A stretch of 12,060 nucleotides of DNA from an uncultured Lysobacteraceae bacterium (GTDB taxonomy: Bacteria; Pseudomonadota; Gammaproteobacteria; Xanthomonadales; Xanthomonadaceae), in contig CAMPJU010000017.1 in assembly GCA_946886995.1 (NCBI GenBank), positions 1-12,060 on the forward strand, read 5' to 3'. Each line of letters opens with the position of its first letter. Within the stretch, counting starts at the first letter, position 1. This document shows positions 1-7,055 of this stretch, one piece after another. The notes below the pieces were generated by a model that saw only the letters and a list, made by a program, of their open reading frames with translations, had not been told where the DNA came from and ran no database searches. The position numbers were made by a program, and so were the translations under genes.

Positions 1-1
1 G

Positions 2-505
2 GTGGTGCAGCAGCCGCTCGGCGAGCAGCGCACTCGCCAGGTCGCCGCTCGACGACGTGGTGGCCGGCGTGCCGGACACTTCCGCCTCGACGGCCGCCGC
101 CGCTACCGCGAACGGCGCCACCGCGGCCACCGCGGCCGTCGTGTCCCGCGGACGCTCACGGCTGGCCAGCAGCGCCGGCAACGCCGCGGCCAGCGCGTCC
201 CACGAAGCCGCCCGCGGCGACAACGCCTGCCCCAGGGGATGGCGTCGCGCACCGCGGCTCCACCCCAGCAACTCCTCCGCCCACCACGTCAGTTTCGCCT
301 CGCCCGGGCGCACGTCCGCGCCACCCCACGCGGCGTCGCCGAGTTCCTGCAGCAAGGTCATCCACGCCTGCGCGATCTCGCGGCGGGACGGGGGCACGAA
401 CACCTCCGCGATCGCCCATTCCGGCCAGCGCGCACGCCACTTGGCAACGAAATCGCCAGCGCCCCGGGCACCATCCATCGCAGTGGTGGCCATCGGATCG
501 TTCAT
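2..505 (-). CDS. Squalene/phytoene synthase family protein (partial, 3' end off the left edge)
   Basis: Only the first 168 residues are present; the frame is still open at the window edge. The ATG at 505 overlaps the stop of the upstream phosphatase gene (ATGA), which suggests translational coupling and decides the start; a second ATG at 493 is possible, and neither has a clear Shine-Dalgarno. Resemblance to the squalene/phytoene synthase family rests on the order of segments: AWMTLLQELGDAAW (about 47-60), then KLTWWAEELLGW (71-82) and an RHPLGQAL-type segment (88-95), which match the region after the first Asp-rich helix of true synthases. The first Asp-rich motif (DxxxD type) is not apparent here, so prenyl condensation is doubtful. 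After residue 100 the sequence is Ala-rich and weakly conserved. Its place after ubiG suggests an isoprenoid, quinone or membrane connection, but this is inference. Family fairly likely, function unknown. Confidence 0.72.
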   Translation of the reverse strand, partial: MNDPMATTAMDGARGAGDFVAKWRARWPEWAIAEVFVPPSRREIAQAWMTLLQELGDAAWGGADVRPGEAKLTWWAEELLGWSRGARRHPLGQALSPRAASWDALAAALPALLASRERPRDTTAAVAAVAPFAVAAAAVEAEVSGTPATTSSSGDLASALLAERLLHH

Positions 506-1170
506 GGACGCGACGGCCAGGCAGCGGGATCGCACAGGTCGCGCGGGGCGTCGACGAGGACGTCGCCCCGCCACGCGAATGGGTCGTCCTCGGACAACCG
601 GTACCCCCACAGCGCGACCACGGATGGCATCCCCGCGGCACGCGCGGCGACGATGTCGCGCTCGTCGTCGCCGACGTACGCGCAGTCGCGCGGATCGACG
701 CCGAGGCGTTCCGCCGCGACCAGCAGCGGCATCGGGTCGGGCTTGCGCGCTGGCAGCGAATCGCCGCCGAGCAGCACCGCGCAGCGCGCCTCCCAGCCGA
801 GGATCGGCATCAGCAGGGTGGCAAGCGCCTCCGGCTTGTTGGTGACGATCCCCCAGGGGACGCCGGCGTCCTCGAGCCCGTGCAACAGGTCCTCGATGCC
901 CTCGAACGGCCCGCCGTGGCGACCCAGTTCATCGCGGTAGCGCGCCAGGAACTCGGGGATCCAGGTCTCGCGCGTGGCTTCGTCGATGTCGCCGAACGCC
1001 GCGCCGACCATCGCACGCGCGCCCTTGGAAACGTGCGGCCGCAGCTCGGCAAGGATCATGGGCGCGCTGCCGCGCCCGGCACGCATCGCATTGACGGTCG
1101 CCAGCATGTCCGGGGCGCTGTCGAGCAGGGTGCCGTCCAGGTCGAACAATGCGGCGCGCGGGAATGCCAT
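502..1170 (-). CDS. mupP: HAD-family phosphatase, MupP-like (often annotated phosphoglycolate phosphatase Gph)
   Basis: A 222-residue HAD hydrolase with all four signature motifs: DLDGT (nucleophile D10, acid/base D12), T110 in IVTNK, K133 in ARKPDP, and GDDERD (D168, D169). The cap domain lies at about 17-85. The ATG at 1170 follows a strong Shine-Dalgarno (GGAAGGGG), so longer in-frame starts are unlikely. The GARAMV segment (50-54), YVGDDERDI and the ALWGYRLSEDDP stretch (186-197) resemble Pseudomonas MupP, N-acetylmuramate-6-phosphate phosphatase of the cell-wall recycling route that bypasses de novo UDP-MurNAc synthesis. As in Pseudomonas it lies beside ubiG and an MTA-deaminase-like gene. 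Members are routinely labelled gph. It starts 13 bp after ubiG and overlaps the next gene by 4 bp. HAD phosphatase is certain; MupP rather than Gph is a context- and motif-based inference. Cytoplasmic. Confidence 0.88.
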   Translation of the reverse strand: MAFPRAALFDLDGTLLDSAPDMLATVNAMRAGRGSAPMILAELRPHVSKGARAMVGAAFGDIDEATRETWIPEFLARYRDELGRHGGPFEGIEDLLHGLEDAGVPWGIVTNKPEALATLLMPILGWEARCAVLLGGDSLPARKPDPMPLLVAAERLGVDPRDCAYVGDDERDIVAARAAGMPSVVALWGYRLSEDDPFAWRGDVLVDAPRDLCDPAAWPSRP

Positions 1171-1183
1171 CAGCCCCTTCCCG

Positions 1184-1915
1184 TCACGGCTTGCGCGCGC
1201 AGGCCAGGTAGTTGACGTCGGTCCGCGTCGACAGCCGCGCGGCATTGCGCCAGGGCTCGTAGGCCAGGCCGCGCACGTCCTCGAGCACCAGGCCTGCCGC
1301 GCGCAGCCAGGCGCCCAGTTCGGACGGCTTGATGAAATCGCGGTACTGGTGCGTGCCCTTCGGAAGCAATCGCGCCACGTACTCGGCGCCGACGATCGCC
1401 AGCGCGAAGGCCGCCGGCGTGCGGTTGAGCGTCGACAGGAACAGGCGTCCGCCCGGACGCAGCAGCGCCGCGCACGCGGCCACCACCGCGGCCGGGTCCG
1501 GCACGTGTTCCAGCATCTCCATGCAGGTGACCACGTCGAAGCTCCCCGGCGCTTCCGCGGCCAGCGCCTCGGCGGACTGCAGCCGATAGTCGACCCGTAC
1601 GCCGCTTTCCAGTCCGTGCAGGCGCGCGACCTTCAGCAGGTCCGGCGCCAGGTCGAGGGCCACCACGTCCGCACCCGCGCCCGCCAATGCCTCGCTCAGC
1701 AGCCCGCCCCCGCACCCGATGTCCAGCACCCGTGCGCCGGCCAGTCCCGACCCACCGTTGCGCAGCTGGTCGGCCACGTACCGCAGCCGCACCGGGTTCA
1801 TCACGTGGAGCGCCTTCTGCGGGCCCTGCGGGTCCCACCAGCGCTGCGCCAGCGCGCCGAACTTGTCGAGTTCTGCCTGGCTGAAATTGCCGCCCGCCGG
1901 CGTCGACACGCTCAC
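1184..1915 (-). CDS. ubiG: Ubiquinone biosynthesis O-methyltransferase UbiG
   Basis: A 243-residue class I SAM-dependent methyltransferase that performs both O-methylations of the ubiquinone ring (2-polyprenyl-6-hydroxyphenol and 3-demethylubiquinol). The SAM-binding motif I is VLDIGCGGG (63-71). The family-typical segments [11 protein letters not shown] (131-141), STLNRT (161-166), VGAEY (175-179) and [13 protein letters not shown] (about 185-197), and the C-terminal DVNY, all match E. coli UbiG closely, as does the N-terminal RWWD. The start is a GTG at 1915 overlapping the stop of the upstream amidohydrolase gene (GTGA); a second GTG two codons later is a less likely alternative. Length is normal for the family (about 235-245). 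Coupled translation with the upstream gene and a 13-bp gap to the phosphatase put it in a four-gene operon. The protein acts at the inner face of the cytoplasmic membrane. Confidence 0.97.
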   Translation of the reverse strand: MSVSTPAGGNFSQAELDKFGALAQRWWDPQGPQKALHVMNPVRLRYVADQLRNGGSGLAGARVLDIGCGGGLLSEALAGAGADVVALDLAPDLLKVARLHGLESGVRVDYRLQSAEALAAEAPGSFDVVTCMEMLEHVPDPAAVVAACAALLRPGGRLFLSTLNRTPAAFALAIVGAEYVARLLPKGTHQYRDFIKPSELGAWLRAAGLVLEDVRGLAYEPWRNAARLSTRTDVNYLACARKP

Positions 1916-3246
1916 CCCCGCACCTGCGCGATGCGCGCGCGCCACTGCCGCGCGTTGGCGGCCAGCGCGTCCAGGTCCATGTCGACGAGCACGCGGTCGC
2001 GCAGCTTCGCCCTGCCCGCGATCCATACGTCCGACACCTGGTGCCGGCCGGTGGCGTAGGCGAGCTGGGACAGCACGTTGTACAGCGGCTGCGTCTCGAT
2101 CGGGTCGAGGTCGATGCACGCCAGGTCCGCCTGCTTGCCCACCTCGATGGATCCGACCTGCGCCTCCAGCCCCATCGCCCGCGCGCTGCCGAGCGTCGCC
2201 GCGCGCAGCGCGCTCGCGGCGTCCAGCGCGGTGGGGTCCGATGCGACGGCCTTGGCGAGCAACGCCGCGGCCCGCAATTCCCCGAACATGTCCAGGTCGT
2301 TGTTGCTGGCCGCGCCGTCGGTGCCGATCGCCAGGTTGACGCCCGCGGCCTGCAGCCGCGCGACCGGGCAGAACCCGGACGCCAGCTTGAGGTTGGATTC
2401 CGGACAGTGCACCACCGAAACGCCGCGCTGCGCGCACAACGCGATCTCGGCGTCGTCCAGCACGGTCATGTGCACGGCGATCAGCCGGTCGTTCACCAGC
2501 CCCAGGCGGTCCAGCCTGGCGAGCGGGCGCTGGCCGTGGCGTTCCTGGGACTCGGCGACTTCGTGCGCGGTCTCGTGCACGTGGCAGTGGACCGGGATGT
2601 CGAGCTGGTCGGCGAGCATCCGGATGCGCCCGAAGCTGGCGTCGGACACGGTGTACGGCGCATGCGGCGCGAACGCCGTCGAGACCAGCGGGTCGCCGCG
2701 CCACTGGTCGTGGACCTCGCCCGCTCGGTCGAAGTATTCGTCGTCGGTCTTCGCCCAGGCCGTGGGGAAGTCGATCACCGGCAGCCCGACCCGGGCACGG
2801 AACCCGTGCCGCTTGTACGTCGCCGCCTGCACGTCCGGGAAGAAGTAGTTCTCGTTGCAGCAGGTGGTGCCGCCACGCAGCATCTCGGCGATCGCGAGCG
2901 CCACGCCGTCGGCCACGAACTCCGGACCGATGACCGCGGCCTCCACCGGCCAGATGTGGTGCTGCAGCCACGCGTGCAGCGCGAGGTCGTCGGCGACCCC
3001 GCGCATCAGCGTCATCGGGTTGTGGGTGTGGGCATTGACCAGGCCCGGGATGAGCACCGAGCCGGGGCGCGACACGACTTCGCGCGGTGCGAATCGTTCG
3101 CGCGCCTCGTCGACGGGCAGCACCGCGACGATGGCCCCCTGGTGCACGGCGACCGCATGGCGCTCGAGCACCACGCCATGCGGCTCGACCGGGACGACCC
3201 AGCCGGCCTCGATCAGGAGCTCACAGGACTCTGGTCGCGCGTTCAT
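1912..3246 (-). CDS. mtaD: TRZ/ATZ amidohydrolase, probable 5'-methylthioadenosine/S-adenosylhomocysteine deaminase
   Basis: A 444-residue amidohydrolase-superfamily enzyme with the MtaD/TRZ-ATZ layout. The metal-binding HxH is in NAHTHN (H73, H75). The second barrel motif CHVHETAHE (221-229) supplies the next His and a catalytic Glu (E225). H259 (AVHM), the [14 protein letters not shown] segment (278-291) and D310 in [10 protein letters not shown] complete the site. The N-terminal and C-terminal beta-sandwich strands are present. The family deaminates the adenine of MTA, SAH or adenosine; Pseudomonas aeruginosa PA3170, also next to ubiG and mupP, is an MTA deaminase. SAH released by UbiG could be a substrate here, which is inference. 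The ATG at 3246 has no good Shine-Dalgarno; the only purine run (GGGGA, 3262-3258) lies in the hairpin just upstream. The stop overlaps the ubiG GTG. Substrate is not proven by sequence. Confidence 0.88.
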   Translation of the reverse strand: MNARPESCELLIEAGWVVPVEPHGVVLERHAVAVHQGAIVAVLPVDEARERFAPREVVSRPGSVLIPGLVNAHTHNPMTLMRGVADDLALHAWLQHHIWPVEAAVIGPEFVADGVALAIAEMLRGGTTCCNENYFFPDVQAATYKRHGFRARVGLPVIDFPTAWAKTDDEYFDRAGEVHDQWRGDPLVSTAFAPHAPYTVSDASFGRIRMLADQLDIPVHCHVHETAHEVAESQERHGQRPLARLDRLGLVNDRLIAVHMTVLDDAEIALCAQRGVSVVHCPESNLKLASGFCPVARLQAAGVNLAIGTDGAASNNDLDMFGELRAAALLAKAVASDPTALDAASALRAATLGSARAMGLEAQVGSIEVGKQADLACIDLDPIETQPLYNVLSQLAYATGRHQVSDVWIAGRAKLRDRVLVDMDLDALAANARQWRARIAQVRG

Positions 3247-3250
3247 TGGT

Positions 3251-3280
3251 TACTGGATCCCCGCCTGCGCGGGGATGACC
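3251..3280. repeat. Dispersed intergenic palindrome (REP-like), copy between efp and mtaD
   Basis: The stretch contains a perfect 8-bp inverted repeat, ATCCCCGC (3257-3264) and GCGGGGAT (3269-3276), around the loop CTGC. The minus-strand reading, GTCAT-CCCCGC-GCAG-GCGGGG-ATCCAG, follows the layout of an intergenic repeat scattered through many proteobacterial genomes (TCATTCCCGC...GCGGGAATCCAG type). Only one copy lies in this window, so repetitiveness is recalled from that pattern and not shown here. It also carries the only Shine-Dalgarno-like run ahead of mtaD. Confidence 0.55.
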
Positions 3281-3300
3281 CCGTGGCAGGCCACGGGGTC
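3277..3300 (-). terminator. Strong 10-bp hairpin just after efp (possible terminator or attenuator)
   Basis: A perfect 10-bp stem, GACCCCGTGG (3277-3286) with CCACGGGGTC (3291-3300), closes a 4-nt loop CAGG. It includes two bases of the efp stop codon and abuts the REP-like palindrome. No T-run follows on either strand, so a classical intrinsic terminator is doubtful; partial termination, mRNA 3'-end protection or attenuation between efp and mtaD are alternatives. Confidence 0.4.
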
Positions 3301-3865
3301 ACTTGACCCGGCTGACGTACTCGCCCGAGCGGGTGTCGACCTTGATGGTCTCTTCCTGGCCGACGAACAGCGGCACGCGGACCACGGCGCCGGTCTCCAG
3401 CGTGGCCGGCTTGCCGCCGCCACCGGAGGTGTCGCCGCGCACGCCGGGATCGGTCTCGGTGATCTTCAGCTCGACGAAATTCGGCGGCTGCACGGTGATC
3501 GGCGCGCCGTTCCACAAGGTGACGACGCACTCCTCCTCGCCCTTCAGCCAGAGCTCGGCGCCGCCCATGCCGGCCTTGTCGGCCTGGACCTGCTCGAAGG
3601 TCTCCGGGTTCATGAAGTGCCAGTACTCGCCGTCGGAGTAGAGGAACTGCATGTCGGTGTCGACGACGTCGGCGGCCTCGAGGTTGTCGGTCGCCTTCAT
3701 GGTGACTTCCTGGACCCGGCCGTTCTTGATGTTGCGGTACTTCACGCGCGTGAACGCCTGGCCCTTGCCCGGCTTGACGTACTCGGTGTCGGTGATGATG
3801 CACGGGTCGTTGTTGACCAGGATCTTCATCCCGTTCTTGACGTCGTTCATGCCGTAAGTGGCCAT
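3299..3865 (-). CDS. efp: Translation elongation factor P
   Basis: EF-P, 188 residues, exactly the usual length. It binds between the P and E sites of ribosomes stalled at consecutive prolines and promotes peptide-bond formation. The modification loop is [11 protein letters not shown] (28-38) with Lys34 at the tip, the site beta-lysylated by EpmA in the lysine-type EF-P subfamily (not the Arg32 rhamnosylated type of Pseudomonas). Domain I covers about 1-65 and two OB-type domains follow, ending in the typical [17 protein letters not shown]. The ATG at 3865 has GGAG 11-14 bases upstream. The divergent neighbour, 35 bp away, is epmB, whose product makes the (R)-beta-lysine used for this modification; epmA is not in the window. 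Two hairpins follow the stop. Annotation is secure. Confidence 0.98.
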   Translation of the reverse strand: MATYGMNDVKNGMKILVNNDPCIITDTEYVKPGKGQAFTRVKYRNIKNGRVQEVTMKATDNLEAADVVDTDMQFLYSDGEYWHFMNPETFEQVQADKAGMGGAELWLKGEEECVVTLWNGAPITVQPPNFVELKITETDPGVRGDTSGGGGKPATLETGAVVRVPLFVGQEETIKVDTRSGEYVSRVK

Positions 3866-3900
3866 GCGGGGTGCTCCGTAGGAGATAATTTCAGCCCTCC
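3866..3900. promoter_or_regulatory. 35-bp divergent efp/epmB control region
   Basis: This short gap must serve both genes, so at least part of each promoter lies inside the opposite coding region. On the plus strand a -10-like GATAAT (3884-3889) or TAATTT (3886-3891) precedes the epmB ATG by only about 10 bases, and no Shine-Dalgarno is at a normal distance (AGGAG is 16 bases away). That suggests a very short or leaderless epmB message. On the minus strand GGAG serves efp. The -35 elements are not recognisable. Confidence 0.35.
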
Positions 3901-4932
3901 ATGATACCTGCACCCCTCCCATCCCGGCAGCCGGCGCGCTGGCAACAGGCCTGGCGCGACGCCGTGCGCGACCCGCGCGAACTGCTCGCGCTGCTCGGCC
4001 TTGGGACGCTCGCCGACGCGATTCCGGACGGCCCTGCGTCCCCGCTCCCGACCCGCACCGAACCGTTCCCGCTTCGGGTGCCCCGCGGGTTCGTGGCCCG
4101 GATGCGCGCCGGCGACCCCCGTGATCCGCTGCTGCGCCAGGTGCTGCCGCTGGACGCCGAACAGCGGCCCATGCCGGGCTTCTCCCTGGATGCCGTGGGC
4201 GACGGCGCGGCCCGTGCCGCGCACGGCGTGATCCGCAAGTACCACGGACGCGCGCTGCTGGTGGCGACCGGCAGCTGCGCCGTGCATTGCCGGTACTGCT
4301 TCCGCCGCCACTTCCCGTACGCGGAGGAGACGGCCGCCGCGGAGGGATGGCAGGAAGCGGTGGCCGCGATCGCCGCGGACGACACCATCGACGAGGTGAT
4401 CCTGTCGGGCGGCGACCCGCTGTCGCTGGCGACGCACAAGCTGGATGAACTGACCTCGGCGCTGGCGGGAGTCCCGCACCTGCGACGGCTGCGCATCCAC
4501 ACCCGCCTGCCGGTCGTCCTTCCCGAGCGCGTGGACGATGCGCTGGTCGAGTGGCTGGCCGCCCTGCCCTGGCCGGTGACGGTCGTCCTGCACGCCAACC
4601 ACGCCAACGAGTTCGACTCGACGGTCGACGCGGCGGCTGCGAGGTTGCGCGACGCGGGGGCGACGTTGCTGAACCAGGCGGTCCTCCTGCGCGGCGTGAA
4701 CGACACGGTGGAGGCGCTTGCCGCCCTCTCGGAACGCGGTTTCGAGGCCGGCGTGCTGCCCTACTACCTGCACCAGCTGGACCGGGTACAGGGCGCGGCG
4801 CACTTCGAGGTGGCCGACGACGAGGCCCGCCGGCTGCATGCGGCCTTGGCGGCGCGGCTGTCCGGCTATCTCGTCCCGCGCCTGGTGCGCGAGGTCGCCG
4901 GCGACCCCGGCAAGCGGCCCATTTCACCGTGA
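3901..4932 (+). CDS. epmB: EF-P beta-lysylation protein EpmB (lysine 2,3-aminomutase family, radical SAM)
   Basis: A 343-residue KamA-family radical SAM enzyme, matching the length of E. coli EpmB (YjeK). It converts (S)-alpha-lysine to (R)-beta-lysine, which EpmA attaches to EF-P Lys34. The [4Fe-4S] motif CxxxCxxC is at C126, C130 and C133 in [20 protein letters not shown] (169-174) is the SAM/PLP-contacting segment. Lys338 in GDPGKRP near the C-terminus corresponds to the PLP-binding lysine, which in EpmB lies close to the end of a chain shorter than that of the clostridial aminomutases. An in-frame TAA at 3886-3888 limits the start, and ATG 3901 is the only ATG that gives full length, although it lacks a Shine-Dalgarno. 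It sits back-to-back with efp and 38 bp before fimX. Secure. Confidence 0.96.
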   Translation: MIPAPLPSRQPARWQQAWRDAVRDPRELLALLGLGTLADAIPDGPASPLPTRTEPFPLRVPRGFVARMRAGDPRDPLLRQVLPLDAEQRPMPGFSLDAVGDGAARAAHGVIRKYHGRALLVATGSCAVHCRYCFRRHFPYAEETAAAEGWQEAVAAIAADDTIDEVILSGGDPLSLATHKLDELTSALAGVPHLRRLRIHTRLPVVLPERVDDALVEWLAALPWPVTVVLHANHANEFDSTVDAAAARLRDAGATLLNQAVLLRGVNDTVEALAALSERGFEAGVLPYYLHQLDRVQGAAHFEVADDEARRLHAALAARLSGYLVPRLVREVAGDPGKRPISP

Positions 4933-4933
4933 C

Positions 4934-4954
4934 GCACTTCGTGTCATAAAGTGC
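4934..4954 (+). other. Inverted repeat between epmB and fimX
   Basis: GCACTT (4934-4939) pairs perfectly with AAGTGC (4949-4954) across a 9-nt spacer, lying just before the fimX Shine-Dalgarno (GGAGGG, 4959-4964). A weak -10-like CATAAA (4945-4950) lies inside it, without a good -35. It could be a protein-binding site or a small RNA hairpin. There is no T-run, so it is not an intrinsic terminator. At 6 bp it may be chance. Confidence 0.25.
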
Positions 4955-4970
4955 CCACGGAGGGCAATGC

Positions 4971-7052
4971 ATGCAGTTCGGAAAGGACATGGTCCTGCGC
5001 CTGCTGATCGTCGACGACAGCATCGAGGCCGCGGAGTCGATCGTCAGCGGCCTGCGCAACGGCGGGATCGCGGTCCGGCCGTGCCGCCCGGAAAGCGAGG
5101 ACGAGTTCAAGGAGGTGCTGGCGACGCAGCCCCTGGACCTGATCCTCGTCGCGCAGGATGCGAAATCCATCACGCTTTCACAGGTGATGCAGCAGGTCGA
5201 TGCCAGCGGCAAGGACCTGCCGGTGGTGGTGATCCTCGACACGCTCGACAACAACGGCCTGTTGCACGCCCTGGACCATGGGGCGCGTGGCGTGGCCCTG
5301 CGCAGCCGCATCGACCACGTCCAGAGCGTGGTCCGCACCGAGTGGTCCGACCTGGAGGTCCGCCGCGCCCTGCGCCGGCTGGAGGCCCAGGTCCGCGAGA
5401 CCGAGCGCCGCTGCGACACCCTCATCGAGTCCTCGCGCGACCCCATCGCCTACGTGCACGAGGGCATGCACATCCGGGCCAACCAGGCCTACCTGGAGAT
5501 GTTCGGGTTCGAGTCGTTCGAGGACATCGAGGGCATGTCCCTGCTCGACCTGGTCGCACCCGAGCACGTCGCCGGCTTCAAGCAGTTGCTCAAGGCGATG
5601 ACGAAGGGCGAAACGCCGCCGCCGCGCTACGAACTGCAGGCGCGCGACATGGATGGCAACGTGTTTCCGGCGGTGATGGAGTTCACCGCTGCCAGCTACG
5701 AAGGCGAGCACTGCCTGCAGGCGGTGTTCCGCCGCCAGGAAGCCAATCCGGAACTGGCCCGCGAAGTCGAGGAACTGCGCCAGCGCGACCAGGTCACCGG
5801 CCTGCTCAACCGCCAGACGTTCCTGCGCGCGCTGGAGGATGCCGTGGCCGGATCGGCGAAGTCCGGCGACCACCATGGCCTGCTGCTGGTCGAACCGGAC
5901 CATTACGTGCGCCTGCTGCAGGAGATCGGCCTGGACGCCGCCGACCCGCTGATCACCGCCCTCGCGGGGCGCCTGCAGGGCGTGCTCGGGGACGGTGACC
6001 TGGCCGCCCGCTTCGGCGAGCACCAGTTCGCCATCCTCTGCCGCGACAGCGACCACGTGCGCACCGCGCAGGTCGCCGAACGCGTGCGCGCGGCCTTCGC
6101 GGACAACGTGGTGGAGGCCGGCAGCCATTCGCTCAACATCACCGCGAGCATCGGCGGCGTGCAGATCGGCGAGAAGATCGCCAGCGTTCCGCAGGTGCTC
6201 GGCAAGGCATCGCAGGGCGTGCAGTCCGCGGTGGCGATGGGCGGCAACCGTGCCGAGATCTTCGACCCGGGCGCCGTCGACCGCGCCGAGGAAGAGAAGG
6301 TCAAGGCCTGGGTGTCGCGCATCCGCGACACGCTGGACAAGGGCAGCTTCCAGCTGCACTACCAGCCGGTGATCAGCCTGACGGGCGGCGACGGCCACGA
6401 GCTGTACCAGGGCCTGTTGCGCATGGAGGGCAGCGCGGGCGAGCTCGTCGCGCCGCCGGCGTTCCTGCCGATCGCCGAGGAGCACGGCCTCCTGTGGGAG
6501 ATCGACCACTGGGTCGTGGGCCGCGCGATCGAGGTGATCGGCCAACGCCTCAACGCGGGCAAGCGCACGTCGCTGCTGGTCAAGATCACCCAGGACTCGC
6601 TGCAGGATTCACGCCTGCTCGAACACATCGGCAAGACGCTGGATTCGCACAAGGTGCCGGGCGAGCTGCTGGTGCTGGAACTGTCGGAGGCGAAGGTGTT
6701 CACGCACCTGCGCGCGGCGCAGGACTTCCAGCGGAACGTGGCGTCCCTGGGGGTGCGCGTCGGGCTGGAGCAGTTCGGGTCGGGCCTGAATTCGTTCCAG
6801 CTGCTCAACCACTTCGACGCGACGCTGCTGAAGATCGACCGCGACTTCATGCTCGAGCTGCCGACCAGCCAGAAGAACCAGGAGCGGATCAAGGAGATCG
6901 CGGCGAAGGCGCGCGAAGTCGGCAAGCACACGATCGCCGAGTTCGTGCAGGACGCGGCCAGCATGAGCTTCCTGTTCGGCGCCGGCGTCGACTTCGTCCA
7001 GGGCCACTTCCTGGCGGCCGCCGGCCCCGAGATGAACTACGAGTTCGAGTAG
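4971..7052 (+). CDS. fimX: FimX-like c-di-GMP receptor (REC-PAS-GGDEF-EAL, degenerate)
   Basis: A 693-residue four-domain protein: pseudo-receiver (about 8-125), PAS (145-255), GGDEF (270-430) and EAL (440-690). Each signalling domain is altered. The receiver keeps D15-D16 but has Ala61 where the phosphorylated Asp should be. The GGDEF loop reads FGEHQF (348-353). The EAL motif reads QGL (480-482), the usual metal-ligand Asn is Lys538, and DDFGTG is EQFGSG (600-605), while E570, K621, D623 and E657 remain. This is the pattern of Xanthomonas/Pseudomonas FimX, whose EAL domain binds c-di-GMP without hydrolysing it and, in Xanthomonas, contacts PilZ and PilB to control type IV pilus assembly and twitching. 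ATG 4971 has GGAGGG six bases upstream; the alternative ATG 4989 is less likely. It contains a PPP stretch at 216-218. It lies 38 bp after epmB and converges on htpX. Confidence 0.9.
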   Translation: MQFGKDMVLRLLIVDDSIEAAESIVSGLRNGGIAVRPCRPESEDEFKEVLATQPLDLILVAQDAKSITLSQVMQQVDASGKDLPVVVILDTLDNNGLLHALDHGARGVALRSRIDHVQSVVRTEWSDLEVRRALRRLEAQVRETERRCDTLIESSRDPIAYVHEGMHIRANQAYLEMFGFESFEDIEGMSLLDLVAPEHVAGFKQLLKAMTKGETPPPRYELQARDMDGNVFPAVMEFTAASYEGEHCLQAVFRRQEANPELAREVEELRQRDQVTGLLNRQTFLRALEDAVAGSAKSGDHHGLLLVEPDHYVRLLQEIGLDAADPLITALAGRLQGVLGDGDLAARFGEHQFAILCRDSDHVRTAQVAERVRAAFADNVVEAGSHSLNITASIGGVQIGEKIASVPQVLGKASQGVQSAVAMGGNRAEIFDPGAVDRAEEEKVKAWVSRIRDTLDKGSFQLHYQPVISLTGGDGHELYQGLLRMEGSAGELVAPPAFLPIAEEHGLLWEIDHWVVGRAIEVIGQRLNAGKRTSLLVKITQDSLQDSRLLEHIGKTLDSHKVPGELLVLELSEAKVFTHLRAAQDFQRNVASLGVRVGLEQFGSGLNSFQLLNHFDATLLKIDRDFMLELPTSQKNQERIKEIAAKAREVGKHTIAEFVQDAASMSFLFGAGVDFVQGHFLAAAGPEMNYEFE

Positions 7053-7055
7053 GCC

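Noticed and set aside
2041..3306. Open frame of about 420 codons antisense to mtaD
   Set aside because: Arg/Val/Asp-rich shadow of a well-conserved amidohydrolase; no ribosome site or family resemblance.
3881..3884. AGGAG as the epmB Shine-Dalgarno
   Set aside because: It is 16 bases from the ATG, beyond the usual 5-10, and an in-frame TAA at 3886 rules out an earlier start.
5178..6545. Long open frame antisense to fimX (about 455 codons)
   Set aside because: Its translation shows no recognisable domain and is rich in Ala, Leu, Val and His, as expected from the complement of a GC-rich gene; the sense strand encodes clear REC, PAS, GGDEF and EAL domains.
4971..7052. FimX as an active diguanylate cyclase or phosphodiesterase
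   Set aside because: Both signature motifs and a metal-ligand Asn are replaced, so catalysis is not supported by the sequence.
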